In this document: in pieces, positions 10,748 to 23,099 of the stretch
Layout of the letters: each line of letters begins with the position of its first letter
How positions within the stretch are numbered: position 1 is the stretch's first letter
Assembly: GCA_008828725.1 (NCBI GenBank)
Contig: MEHQ01001009.1
Span: 109,090-173,089, forward strand
Direction of reading: 5' to 3'
DNA: 64,000 nt
Source of the DNA: Saccharina japonica
Taxonomy: Eukaryota > Sar > Phaeophyceae > Laminariales > Laminariaceae
Translations under genes and position numbers: made by a program
The notes under the pieces: model-generated
Told to the model about the DNA's origin: nothing
The model's database searches: none
Seen by the model: only the letters and a program-made list of their open reading frames with translations

Positions 10748-10927
10748 CTTGAGGCTCCCGCCGTCCAGTAGCGCGCACACAAAGTCCCGCCCGCCGGTCA
10801 TCGATCGCGCTAGGCTGCGCCCGCCGAGAGGCACTGCGGGGAGGGCGTCCCCCATCTCTCCCGGCTGGTCACCGGCGTTGTCCGCAGTCCCCTGGCCGTT
10901 TTTGCCGTAGTAGCCCTTACCCCAGCA
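10748..10927 (-). CDS. RCC1-type propeller blade exon, minus strand
   Basis: A 180-bp exon (60 codons, phase 0 at both ends) with acceptor TTTTAG and donor GTGCGT. It reads CWGKGYYGKNGQGT at the start and DFVCALLDGGSLK at the end. This is the same one-blade-per-exon layout as the + strand exons near 5-6 kb. No further blade exon was found within several kb on the minus strand, so it is a partial gene. It may be the remainder of an inverted duplicate of the 5-6 kb gene or an independent member of the family. High G/C third positions support coding. The family includes RCC1/HERC-like and bacterial-like propellers; the partner or enzyme context is not visible. Confidence 0.7.
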
Positions 10928-11321
10928 CTAAAACAAAAAGAAGGTTTTGTCATATATAGGAGTCGGTAAAGGCGTTCATAAGGGGGTTCGCGTTATTGGT
11001 ACGAGGTATGTATATACAAAAAGTTTGACAAGTATTCAGGCATTATTGAAATAAGATTTGCACATTTGTCAGATGGCAAAATGGAATGATAACAGTAAGT
11101 AATATGTACGTACGAGTATGACACCCGACAAAGTGCCAAAGTTGCAGCATAACCTTCAACGTTGGTATATCATCACTATCGATCACAACCATCCTCCGGA
11201 AGAAGCAAGAAAACCAAGGAGAAAACAACAAAACAAGATATATACTCGTATATACCAGGTACGTCGCACAGAAAGCAAAAGATAAGGCAAAAAACTAACG
11301 CATCGTTTTTATCACTGTTTG

Positions 11322-11432
11322 GGGTACCTTATAGGACTGGAGTCCCGTTTTGGGGACAAATTACTTAGAATTGGAGTGGTTTGTCCCCAAAATGGGACTG
11401 CAGTCCTAAAAGGGATAAGGTTACTCCAGGAT
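11322..11432. mobile_element. Hairpin MITE, ~110 bp
   Basis: Arms 11334-11360 and 11380-11406 pair at 25 of 27 positions (GGACTGSAGTCCC...GGGGACAAA) around a 19-bp loop. An outer ACCTTAT/ATAAGGT pair extends the stem. A degenerate relative lies at 12630-12722. No ORF. Confidence 0.75.
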
Positions 11433-11487
11433 ATTAAATAATAATAGTACGAAGCATCACACTCAGCTACGTACGTAGCAAATATAT

Positions 11488-11612
11488 ATGAGTTTTGACG
11501 AAATTCTCGATCTCACAGCTGTTCATTTTTCTATTTTCTGTGTTAATATACATCATACGGTGTTGCAAAAATAAAAATGAGTTTCGACGAAATCCTCGAT
11601 CTCACAGCTGTT
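11488..11612 (+). repeat. Tandem pair of a conserved ATGAG...CACAGCTG motif
   Basis: Two direct copies 89 bp apart (11488 and 11577) of a 33-bp block that reads MSFDEILDLTA when translated from its ATG and is followed by T-rich sequence. Further copies: 26453 (+), and minus-strand copies near 17240, 22285 and 25330. I do not recognise the parent element. Confidence 0.6.
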
Positions 11613-12910
11613 TTTTTTTTTTTTCTTTTTTTCCAATGTATATCGTGTTGCAAGATTATATTCCCCTGCGTTGTGGCGATGATCCAACGTGAGAAGAACA
11701 ACAACAACAAAAATGAGTCATCGACGTTGAAGCTCATGCTGCCTGCGCATGTTCGGATGGCTTCGTAAGAGCACACCAAAAAATAAGAAGAGTACCCTGG
11801 CGGTGCGTACATGTTGCCAGGACCTCCTACCTCACACTCACTACGTACCCATACAAGTATATATATATGTAGGCGGGATGAAAAAAGCCAAAACATATTG
11901 TCGCCAAACCTATCGTTTGCTTGGTTAACTGTTTCGAGGTCCCAAAGCGATTGAAATATGATTATGTGAGTGTTTGATCGACGTTGAACCTTACTCTCTC
12001 TCTGCACATGCTTGGATAGACCAGAACATGAAATGACGGGGAAATATATAAATATCTATACCTGGCATAATACGTATGTACGTACGTACGTATGCATGAT
12101 AGGATAGCATACACACAAGAAATAATTTGCTACGTACGACAAACTAAAATAGAAAAACTGTTTTTTTGCAAGGGCATCGACTGTTTTTTTGCAAGGGCAT
12201 CGACCTCCGCGCCCTGCAGTACGGTATCATACCATACACCCAAAACAAAAAAAAAAATAGTTACAAAAGAGCACCCACACAAAAAAACAGGTTGCAACGG
12301 CATACATACACCTGTAATCGGTGCGATGTTGATCTGGGCCTGTGTACATCAATATGGCAATACACACACTGCTATATATACATGTATTATATGTATATAC
12401 ATGGCTACATAATTACGGGTGTGTACATATGTATAATATGTATTGCCGCATTGCCGCGTTCCTCTGCCACCATGGCCAGCATGATACCATGGCCAGCATG
12501 GTATCGTACACCCACAACAAACTACTGTACAGCTACTCGTACCGTGAAAGAGCGTTGAGTTTCGGAGGGGGGGGGGGGGTACCATCGTCTTCTCACAGCG
12601 CTCGATTGTTGTCCAGAACGAGAAGGTTAGTAACCCCTTGATAACTGGTCCCACGTTTTTGGGGACAAAATACTTGGAATTAGTGTGGAATCTTGTTCTG
12701 AGTTCCGAATGGGTCAAGGTTGCCAATATAATATAATATACGTACCGCAAAAAGGGCGCTTTTCGGGAAATATCTGGTCGAGGAAGAGAAAGAGAGAGAG
12801 CCTTCCAAAAAATACAATAAATGTTCGACTTTTTTAGCACCTTAACCGTTATCGAGATAAAGAGCGCTGGAAAACGATCGCCCCCCTTTTCTCTGTCTCA
12901 TAGCGAGCAG
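11613..12910. other. No gene recognised
   Basis: Contains ACGTACGT-rich stretches, duplicated words (for example GCAAGGGCATCGAC at 12169 and 12192, CCATGGCCAGCATG near 12469-12497) and the second hairpin-MITE copy (12630-12722). No frame shows a domain. Confidence 0.4.
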
Positions 12911-13035
12911 TCTGTGAGCACAGAATTAGTATCTCGCTCTATTAATAGGAAAAGGAATCAGGAGGGACACTGGGTGTACGGATGTCGTTGGATAGAAAGA
13001 ACGGGTTCAATTCAATGCCAAGACAACACACACAG
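12911..13035 (+). repeat. AAC-tailed repeat, plus strand copy
   Basis: Follows the family order CTGTGAGCACAGAA, GGAATCAGGA, CACTGGGTGTACGG, TAGAAAGAACGGGTT and then GACAACACAC. This copy has a diverged tail. Confidence 0.6.
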
Positions 13036-13294
13036 TAGTATATAGGTGAATGCAACGCAGAACACACACAAGACAACACACAACATAACACGAACCCACT
13101 CAAGAGGGGGGAGGGGGGGGGGGGGACGCAGAACGAAAAAAAGCGGCTGTCGGAAAAAAAAAAAAAAAAACGCTGAGATATTCCTCTACGATAGACGAAA
13201 CAGCAGCGCTCGACGTGTGTTGCGTGTTGCAGGCAGTCAGTCTCCTCGCTGTCAGGAATAAAAATCTCGGAAAATTCTAGGAGGGGGTGTGTTT

Positions 13295-13295
13295 N
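13295..13295. other. Single ambiguous base (probable contig join)
   Basis: One N sits at the edge of a G-run family repeat. The other three single Ns (23099, 30090, 39333) also lie at or near repeat or duplication edges. Confidence 0.6.
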
Positions 13296-13762
13296 TCGAC
13301 ATTCATGCATGGCCGTAGTCGTACGACCATAGACCCTCGCATCCTTACAATGCCGGCACGGAGCATGTCGGGTTTTCACCGACCAGGCAGACATTGCTGC
13401 ACCAAGCGCGAAGCGCCGTGAGGTGTTCGGCGAGTCGCATGGAAGGGTGAGCTGCATCCTACTAAGAACCGCTTGTGAGGCGGACTTGCATATGGATGAC
13501 AGCTTCAATGGGTTCATTTCATTTCCGGTGTGGCCACTTAGAGGGGGGTTATTCATATCATGCATGGCCGTAGTTGTATGACCATAGACCCTCGCATCCC
13601 TACAATGCTGGGACGGAGCATGTCGGGTTTTCACCCACCAGGCAGACATTGCCAGCGCCAAGCGTGGGGGGGGTGTACTTCATATTCATGCACGGCCGTA
13701 GTCGGAGGGGGGCGGGGTGTACTTAATTTTCATGCATGGCCGTAGTCGTATGACCATAGAGG
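13296..13762 (+). repeat. Tandem copies of the G-run repeat family
   Basis: Two longer units (from about 13300 and 13555, period near 255 bp) and two short 5' fragments (about 13672-13705 and 13718-13762). Each begins after a G run with the CATGCATGGCCGTAGT block. The longest copy continues through GCACCAAGCGCGAAGCG to GTGTGGCCACTTAG. Confidence 0.75.
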
Positions 13763-13785
13763 TGGGGGAGGGGGAGGGATCGCAG

Positions 13786-14474
13786 GAAAAACCGTGGTGG
13801 ACAAAGCAGGAAGTAGACGACAGACAAGGGATCAAAGTACTAGACCGACTACAGTGCAGTATATAGTGCAGTAGGTAGAACCTGCCTGTCTGTGTCCTAT
13901 CTCTATGGTACTCGTACCAAAACCTGCTGCGGCTGCCCCAGGGGTATATTTGTTGTGCTTCGGTGTGCCTTCCTTTCCTTTCGTTCTCAGTCATGGTCCA
14001 GTTTATATGTTGAGGTATGGTTTATTGTGCTTGTTCTTGTATTGTCTATCACATCTCTTCCGGGGGGGGGCACGACACTTTTGTCTTCGCTTCTTCATGT
14101 TTTTTCTTGTTTTTTCTTTCATTTTGGTGTACTAGCTGTAAGGTCACGGCTCCGCCCGTGGTGCTAGCACTGCGTTGACCATAACTACTATTATTATGTA
14201 AGTGCATATCACTGCGTGAGCTAGACAACCAGGGTACCGTGTTTTGTTTTTGTGTTTGGCGGTCACCAAGGCCGGCGGTTTTGGTAAATCATTTGTGCGG
14301 GATTGAGAACCTCAACTCCGTACAAGGGGGATGCTCGTATCACCTATTAATAGTGTGTACATGGCAAGGCACCCACGAGGCAGATTCATATCAATAGTAA
14401 TCGTACCCATTCGTGGATCTGGAAGTGGCCACACCACAAATAAAATCAACTCATTGGAGGCCTGTCGTCCATAC
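13786..14474 (-). repeat. Right copy of the ~685-bp inverted repeat, MITE-free
   Basis: Reverse complement of 911-1855 without the MITE. The unoccupied insertion site is at 13913-13916 and retains a single copy of the 4-bp target. A long C run follows at 14474-14489. Confidence 0.85.
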
Positions 14475-14489
14475 CCCCCCCCCCCCCCC

Positions 14490-15738
14490 ATCCCTATCCC
14501 CTCGGTCGGACGCCACTCATCTACGGTGGTGTGGCGCTTCCTACTCAATGTGGTCGCATTTTCGGGCCAAACGTGAAAGAAAAAGCGCGAAAGAATAAAG
14601 AAAGGACACGAATACCTCGCACAGCAGTACGTAACTAAAGCAGCAACATATATAGCAGCAGGCGTATTAACAGTAGGAACACTTGATTCATATATATGAA
14701 AATAGGTTTCCTTTGTTTCCGTGGTTTTCTGCTTTCGGGAATGCTATGAGTGATCAATGTTGAAGATCATGCTGCACATTGTCGGATGGCAAAGATAATA
14801 ATGATATATATGAAAAACAGATAAGAAAAAGGAGTAGACCGACATCCTCTCCCCCCTACGCAAGTACATATCATACATATGTACGCGTAGTAACAAGAAG
14901 AAATTCGTCATCGTCGAATATACTTTATTTATCATATTCTTTAGTTTGTTTCCATCCTATTTTAAGTCCGTCGTCTTTTCCCCATCTCCAGATGCTCATA
15001 TTTAGAAAAACGAATTTTCGAGCAGTGCTCAGTGCTCAGTGCGATACTCGTGACGACGCGCTCCGACCCTCTCTCGATAACTCCACTGCCGGTACTGCCA
15101 ACAATGATTGTGAGAGCCGTCTGGAGCCGTACATATTGGCTTTCAACTCGATCAAAACGCTTTGCCAATTTCTCTCTGTGCGTTCCTCAATTGTTGTCCG
15201 TACGTATCGTACCAGGTACAGGGTAGACGTTTCCACTCTTCTTTCGAATATGTTTCGCGTGTCGCTATCACAGATCTCCGAGACAATTTTACCATTGTTC
15301 GTCTCTGAGTTTGGTGACTCGTGCATCTCTCACACCGTACGTGCGCACGCACGTATCCTACAATTACACATACATACGTGGTAGTTCAGTCGTTCTTATG
15401 TATATATCATACGAGCATGCGTTCGTTCCCCGTCTGCCCATTCACCCAGCAGATGGCACCCTCTGTTGTACGATGCCCACATGCAAGCCCGCGAGGTAGT
15501 TCGCTTATAATAGTTGTTGTTGTAAATCTACAGCCCGTCTAGCATGAAAAGCAAGATTTAGTCTGGTGCCAAGGCTTGTGTTTTGACCTTGACGGGGTTG
15601 GGCTACGATGAACTTTGTCTTGCACGCCCGCGTTGCTTTCATTGTTTTGACGGCGATGCAAGCAAGATCAAACCACTCCGTTATAATATACAGTACGTAC
15701 GTGCGTATACATTCATTCCCAGTTGACGATTCGTAAAT
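14490..15738. other. No gene recognised
   Basis: A 201-codon + strand frame at 14779-15384 has no domain, and its codon use resembles the flanks. The stretch also contains ACGTACG-rich words and one TACCWGGTA motif at 15210. Confidence 0.4.
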
Positions 15739-15999
15739 GACGCATGCTACGATAGAGGTGCACCATTAATTTTCTGAGATCTTCATTAAAGAGGAGCGTC
15801 ATACCTCACCGAAAAAGTGGTGTTGGAAGAAAAATAAAGTTCTACCGGATGATAAATCCCATGTCCGAAAGTGTACCCTGAAACATTATTCGTCTCAAAA
15901 ATGAAAAAAACTCCGACGAATTTGGGTTAAGGAGCCCGATCGTTCAGAAAAACGATTCAGCCAAAAAAAGGTATACCTGCCTCTACCGTAGCACGCGTC
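15739..15999 (+). mobile_element. GACGC-family MITE, 261 bp, TSD AAAT
   Basis: Same 25-bp terminal inverted repeats as the 1476 copy. Target duplicates AAAT lie at 15735-15738 and 16000-16003. The interior matches other copies with a few small insertions. Confidence 0.88.
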
Positions 16000-18635
16000 A
16001 AATCTGGTTCGTTTTCCGGGGGGATGGATATTCGAATGAATGGGCTGTGGGTATCCTGACCGCTGCGGTAGGATGTCGTCACGTCATCGCCCCTTCTGGA
16101 TTAGTTATGCTCGGGAACCGTGCGCGTTATCAAGAAGAGTGGTTTCGAGCACGTATTATACGTGCGCGTTTTTCTTCGGATATTCCGAGGGTTAAAGCCA
16201 CATGACAAAATTAAAGCATTGCACTTGCATTGCACACCTTTTTTTACTCTGTTGCTTTCGCAGCCTCATATAATGTGATACATACCCGCCTCGTAATGGT
16301 TCGAACCTTTTTATAAGTTATACATTGATGGTGGTACAACAGTACATACAGTACATTCATTCATCTTCGGTGGTGGTAGTAGTAGTGGTGGTTGAATGCG
16401 CTAGGGCGTGATAAGTTGGCAAGGTTTCGGCGAAACTAGATAGACCAGCAGCGAGGAGTGTGAGAAGGCCGAAACGTTGAGTAACGCGACAAGGCTCAAC
16501 GGCTGCACGGCTGCACGGTCTCTGGTATATATATATGATGGGACCAGAAGGGAAGCCACCCGTGTGAAGTGTGAAGTGTGACGTGTGACCATGGATTGTC
16601 CAAAATATCGCCATACGTACAGATACGTACGCCAATTTAATTACAGTAAGTTCAAGTTGAGGAGTTGTAACGTATAGAAAGTGACGACCAAAACCATACC
16701 TGGTACATGCATGCCCTTTGCCGAACAGATCGCGTAGCCTCGGGCCTCAGGCCCCTCGGTGAGAGAGTCTCCTGCTGCTGGTGGTCGTGCCAGGAGATTT
16801 TCGTCACAAATGGCGAGAGGGCTTTCAGTTTTACGACACTACCAGGTATACGCTTTAGGGTCAACTGCTTTTTGTACGATACTATTATGAATACTATTTA
16901 TCATATCAACGATTGATCCCAACCGCAACCCTGAGCCAATCAGACCAAATCAACCATTTTTTTTACTGGTGGTCTACATTACGTAGGCCTTTTTCCGGCA
17001 CGCAGCGTGTGCTTCAACTTTTTTTGTTTGCTTGTTTTTTGTAAAGGGTGCACTCAAAGGGCGAACTCTACATACATACATACATACATACATACATACG
17101 TGGAGGCTGTCGTTACTATCAATAATAAGCAGTTGGGCCTTTTTCAGGAACCCCGCGAGAAGGAAAAACGTTGCTCGTACGTATAGTTTGAAAAAAAAAC
17201 AACAACAGCGTGTTTGATCGAGGATATTGTCGAAACTCATCTTTGCCATCATATATACGAAGCTGAGCGAGGGTGGTCGATTTTTGTTTTTCGACATCTC
17301 ACATAATTTTTTGTTCGTTAGGGGGGGGGGGATACTTAAACCAAGTGAAACAAAATGAAAATAAGCAGATATTTTTTCCCCCCATTTTCTTATTTCATCA
17401 TGTGATCACAACGTTTGCAACGATTTTCTATTCCGACCTCTGGGGGTGTGGTGTGTCGTTTTCTCTTTTTTCTGGACGCCCCTGAGCTGAGTGTAATATA
17501 AGAGGCCTCAAGTGTCTGCCCATCCTTTCTGCTCACTACTGACTGCAAGGGACCGGCACCAACTCTGACAAAAGGGAGTTGAAATACTAGAGGAACCCCC
17601 CCAATCACGAACGCACTACATGCCTTTTCTTTCTTTCTGCGGCCGAAAAGCGCATGGCAGCTCTCTGGTCCCCATCCTTATAGACAAGAATGAATGATAA
17701 TCCTTACCCCTTCAGACGCGCGTTCATGATGATCTCTCGATCTTCATCCAGCTACGAAGCTTTCCCATACGACTGCCTGTGGTTCTGCATAGATAGGGGG
17801 GTAGACAACAATAAATCAACGTCTACTCAACGTTGAACCCGGCAATCTTTCGTCCGGTCAGAGCTCGTGAGGGGAACTTTAATCGCCTGAACCATTAAAA
17901 TAAAATCTCTCCAGCTTGTGACAGTGAACGTCTCACCCTACTCATAGTTGTGTACCGCCCCAACAGCAGTGCTAACTATTTACAGGCAGTCACACATAAT
18001 GTCTTGGAGTACCTAGAACATGTTCGTTCCTAAAAGGAAATGAAAAAACCCATTGTTTCCTTCCTACCTACGCAAACACCTGACTGACTATGATGGACTT
18101 TTTGTTCGAAGAAATGTGATTGATCGGGAGAAAAATTCGTCGCCAACGCCCCCTACAAGGAATACAGGATACCTATAATATCTATGTCAACGTCTTTCGG
18201 TGTTAATTACGGTCGGTATAGTACCAAAAATATGTGACACTCGATCGAGTGGACATTGCGATCGGCATTCATTCAAAGCTGATAATAATTGGGGTGGTCA
18301 TATATACGCTTGAACAAACTCGTATAGGGGGGCGACCTTCTGCTGTACGGTCATACGTGGTTCACAGAATAGAACAGATGGTGGGTCAAAGTTTTCTTGC
18401 GCGTGAAACGGTCACATATATCTGGCGTTACGCATCATTATTTCATTCCCAGTGGACAGGGGGCACGGGCCTCGAGTGACGCGCACCCCCCCCGCGCGCA
18501 TTGTCACCTGTTTTCCCCCTTGAGTCGCAGGCAACACTGCTGTGAGACCATCAACACCATCCGTCCTCACAGAAGAGGGCGCGCGAACTAGACAGCACCA
18601 CTCACTGCTTGCCAAAAGAAGAACAGAGCTTTCTT
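16000..18635. other. Gene-free repeat mosaic
   Basis: Holds a block at 16590-16735 whose reverse complement recurs at 24326-24475, a (CATA)n run at about 17070-17100, a minus-strand copy of the MSFDEIL-type motif near 17240 and a block at 17390-17485 repeated at 21217-21310. Short frames here carry no domain. Confidence 0.45.
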
Positions 18636-19885
18636 CGCATCGTTCGCCAGCGGCTGAGGACCTCTAGTCGCCTGTCCGCCACGTTCAGCTTCGCCTGCAT
18701 CTCTCTCGTGAGCTCTCCGTTCGTTTGGTCGGTCGTGCTGGTTCGGGTTGTATTATTTTAGGTGCCTTGTATACTATTAATAGACAACACATACATACGT
18801 AGACCTAAAATTGTAAGCGTCGTTTTTTCTTTGTTTCCGGCCTACCTCCTGTGGCAGAACACACGAGGCAGGCAGCAATAATGCCACATAGGGGTGGCGC
18901 CTTATAGGGGTCGTGCCTTAGTTTCTGAGGCCCCTCATATGAGCGGGGCTCAACATCTCACGCGAAACATGACTCATACTTCGAAAAAGCTTGTGCGCGC
19001 AGCTTGACCCCCATGATATTTTTATGCGCGAGTTCTAAAACAACTTACTGCTTGTAGAGTCGTATATTATCTATATTAATACGTAGTCAACCCAAAACTG
19101 CGTTTAAAAACAACCTATACGAAGCTCGCTTGAGGAGAGCTCAACTGACCAGACCATATGGTGTACTTCCTGCTATTAATAACACGACCACCGTGGTACA
19201 GCGTGCGTGCGTGTGTGTGATCTGCTTTAGAATTCGGACAACTCCTACGATCGGGGTACTGCACATATAACCTGCGTGTTTACACGGCTCCTCCCACTCG
19301 GGGGTGTACTTCATTTTCATGCATGGCCGTAGTCGTATGACCATAGACCGTCGCACCCCTACAATGCCGGGACGGGGCATGTCGGGTTTTCACCGACCAT
19401 GCAGACATTGCTCTAGCACCAAGCGCGAAGCGCCGCGAGCTGTCGGGCGAGGCGCACGTATGGGTGAGCTGCTATAAGAACCGCTCGTAAGGCGGACTTT
19501 CTTGCGTGTGGACGACAGCTATATCGCACCCGAAAGATGGCTTCGAAAGCAAAAATACATTAAGTGCACACTTAACTTGTCGTCACCTATGATATCCTAT
19601 GTGGCTAGGTTATACATATATATATGTGACGCATGCTATTGCTAGAGGTGCACACCATGTTTGGTTTCTGAGGCTTCTCCGATGAGGAGTACTATACACA
19701 TAGCAAGTAAACATGATTTTTTGGAGGGGCAACAAAAGTGCTACCAGATGAAAAAGTGCTACCAGATGAAAGTTCCCGTGCCCTCGTACGGTAGCGATAC
19801 AACGAAGCACAGCGCAACACAGAAATGTAATTTCGACGAGTTTTGGTGAGGGAACGCTTTCCCTCGTCGTCATAATCGGCTTCCA
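18636..19885 (+). repeat. Duplicated block A, first copy
   Basis: About 1.25 kb nearly identical to 23100-24326, differing by a few substitutions and small indels. Includes a G-run family copy (19305-19550) and a diverged GACGC-type MITE start (from 19628). The second copy begins immediately after the single N at 23099. Confidence 0.85.
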
Positions 19886-19992
19886 GCGAACGAAACCGTG
19901 CTACTGCTATCGCATATGGCACACCTTACTGTCTCATTGTAGCGGAAACGATTGGAACCTTCGCGCAATGTCTGGGTACTGCTATTATAGCT

Positions 19993-20077
19993 GTACCACT
20001 CTGTCCCGAAATATAAGCACCATTTACCCACTAATATTAAATTTAAATGATTATTATATTTCGGGACAGAGTGGTAT
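19993..20077. mobile_element. Short palindromic MITE-like element
   Basis: A perfect 23-bp inverted repeat (19994-20016 with 20054-20076, word CCACTCTGTCCCGAAATATA) surrounds an AT-rich 37-bp loop. It could extrude as a hairpin. No second copy was found. Confidence 0.65.
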
Positions 20078-20769
20078 GTAGTAGTTTCTTAGCCGGGAAG
20101 CGCCACCAGTCACCACCAATGTTAGATCTAAGCGTGTCACCTATGTCGCAGCACGCGTCTCGCCAACAAAGTAAAGCCCTGCGTCGGTATACCACGCCGG
20201 TCTCGTGGGCAGCTCGACCACAGCCGCGCTGTTTTGGCGTGACCTCGACGTTCATTCTGTGTGGCATCAACAACGACACAGTATGTTCGATAAACCGCAT
20301 CACCTACTGTATGTTTACATATACACACATATATATGCGCCGACAGCATCCACAGCAGCTGTACGAGTAGTAAAAAAATTGCAGTGCACCAACTTCTTGG
20401 ACGGTGTTGACCGCATCAACAGGGAAGAGCGATGCATCACCCCCCCCCCCCAGATAGTTGCTGGCCAATCAACACGCCGACCTTATCGACTTGCGTTTTT
20501 GCGTTTCGGCTCACATCGAGAGCCAGCCGTGTTTCGGTGGATCCGCGTTTTCGCCTCTAAACCCAACCTCGTGTGTGTGTCCGGTGTTGACTCCCCCATT
20601 GCAACAGTTAGTTGCCCTTCGAGCCATACCCAATAACACGAAACACCTTTTTCGGCGTTCTGTACTACTAGGTAAGTACATACCTGGTACAGTATATACC
20701 TGGTATATTGTTTTGGAGGAAAACACATCTATCGTATGAAATAAAATGCTACTTTTTTTTTTTTTTTTT

Positions 20770-21216
20770 NNNNNNNNNNNNNNNNNNNNNNNNNNNNNNN
20801 NNNNNNNNNNNNNNNNNNNNNNNNNNNNNNNNNNNNNNNNNNNNNNNNNNNNNNNNNNNNNNNNNNNNNNNNNNNNNNNNNNNNNNNNNNNNNNNNNNNN
20901 NNNNNNNNNNNNNNNNNNNNNNNNNNNNNNNNNNNNNNNNNNNNNNNNNNNNNNNNNNNNNNNNNNNNNNNNNNNNNNNNNNNNNNNNNNNNNNNNNNNN
21001 NNNNNNNNNNNNNNNNNNNNNNNNNNNNNNNNNNNNNNNNNNNNNNNNNNNNNNNNNNNNNNNNNNNNNNNNNNNNNNNNNNNNNNNNNNNNNNNNNNNN
21101 NNNNNNNNNNNNNNNNNNNNNNNNNNNNNNNNNNNNNNNNNNNNNNNNNNNNNNNNNNNNNNNNNNNNNNNNNNNNNNNNNNNNNNNNNNNNNNNNNNNN
21201 NNNNNNNNNNNNNNNN
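20770..21216. other. Assembly gap of 447 N
   Basis: Preceded by a T run. Sequence on the right resumes inside a repeat also present at 17390-17485. Confidence 0.99.
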
Positions 21217-21632
21217 TTATTTCATCGTGTGATCACAACGGTTGCAACGGTTTTCTATTCCGACCTCTGGGGGTGTGGTGTGTCGTTTTCTCTTTTTTCT
21301 GGACGCCCCTGACACAACAAATAAAAAAATGTAATAATTCCGATGATTTTGGGTGATTATATAGTATAGGGAGAGCCCTTTTGATCGAGAACCGTTGTCA
21401 GCCAACATGTGCTGCGACGTGGCTCTCTATCTTATGTCTCATGTGCCCAAACCAGTACCAGGTACGTATGTAGTTAGGGTATTTCGTATTTTGTATGCAG
21501 TTCGTAATAAATAAGATAAACGTGGCTCCGAGAATCACGTATAATATAACATTTGTTATTTCATTATTCTTATGTTTACTCCGGGAACAACAGCGGCAGG
21601 GCGAGACGGCTTTGTTGTGGGTACTGCTGTAG

Positions 21633-23098
21633 GTATAACGTGTGGACGATCGCTTTGCTCGGCGGCGCTGACAAGCAGCTCGGACAAGCAGTTCACACGC
21701 AGAGACACATCTAACCAACGGGTTTCCAAAGTAGAATATTATATATATATATATGTCGCAGGACTGCGCAGGAGGGGATATTCTGCGTGGACCGGGGAGG
21801 TGAGATATTGGCCGTGCAATCTTGATCGTGGCAGCCAGGTTTCTTATCCATTCGAGGCACAGCAACCGCCGTGTTTCTTTCGCTTTGATGGTACTGCTCT
21901 GTGCTGGTTGACGGTAGGTGAGGAGTGTCTTTTTCCGCCGTTTCTCAACTCCTTGAAGAAATCAAGCACCGCTTCCTACGGCAAACGTAAGCAAATACCT
22001 GGAAACAAATAACGATCCTGGATTTCGTACTGTAGTTCCATAGTTGTTTCCTGTTATTCGGGTGGTGTAATGGTGTGCCTTTTGCCGTTGTTCTTTCTCT
22101 GGCAGCAGTACACCCCCCTTCCAGCATTCCCTTGACAGTACATCAAAGGGTTTACGAGGTGTGCGTCATTGGGTTGTCGATTGTTTTGAATAGCAGCATC
22201 TTCGACCACCTTTCGATTTTTTTTTTAAAATAAAAACAAAACAACAGTCTCGTAGTAGCTGCGAGCTCGAGGATCTCGTCGAAACTCCTCTTTGCTAGCT
22301 GAGTGTAATACTTCGATCGCGCGTACTTTTTATTTCGTCTTTAGTAGCCATCCCTATATCGTCGTGTGATCTGCATCTACGACTTTTCAGGGTAAGCTGA
22401 AATGTACTGATGGTGTGCCTTTTTGTATTATATACATACGCGTATGAGAAATAGAACAATCGTACAGAGAGTTATAGATACGACCTTGTCAACTTATTAC
22501 CGCTACTACTACTTACTCTGGTATACGTAGGGTCTGTATTCTAACGGGTAGAAGGGAAAGGTAAAGGCGTATACAGAGCAGAACATCTGCGGTCCGATAA
22601 GACACGATTTAGGTGTGGTACGCACTGGATGCACCTGCATTGCAGTAGTGTTACCGTTCGTCAGTATATTGTGGCGGGGCATTCATAGTGGGAGCTTGAG
22701 GTGGTGGATCCTGTACTTGCCAGTACGTGGGAGCCGGTCATGCAAGAGAGCATGACCCCCCACCCCCACCCCTCTCCCTCTGTCAGCTTGACCCTTCAAG
22801 CTCTCACGCATTTTATATGAGAACAGCTGTCTCCCACTTGGATGAGTCCTGACTCTGATCAAGCACTAGATACTTGCACTCCCTTTCTCTCGGCATGGCC
22901 ATAACAACAGTGGCCCGCACTGCTGTTTAATGATATCAGAATACCATAGTATTAGCGTCCCGGTCGAGTCCCGGTACGTATATATGTATGTATAATATGT
23001 ATAAATGTACATTACATCGTACCAGGTATTACATTATTATATTATTTGCCTTCCGACAATAGGTGGGCTAGCAGGTAACCACGAAGCCTGTTAGCGTC
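21633..23098 (+). repeat. Duplicated block B, first copy
   Basis: About 1.47 kb nearly identical to 24641-26151. It ends flush against the single N at 23099, inside what is, in the second copy, the tRNA-like head of a SINE. No coding gene is recognised in it. Confidence 0.85.
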
Positions 23099-23099
23099 N

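Noticed and set aside
20708..21312. ORFs through the N gap
   Set aside because: Made almost entirely of unknown residues.
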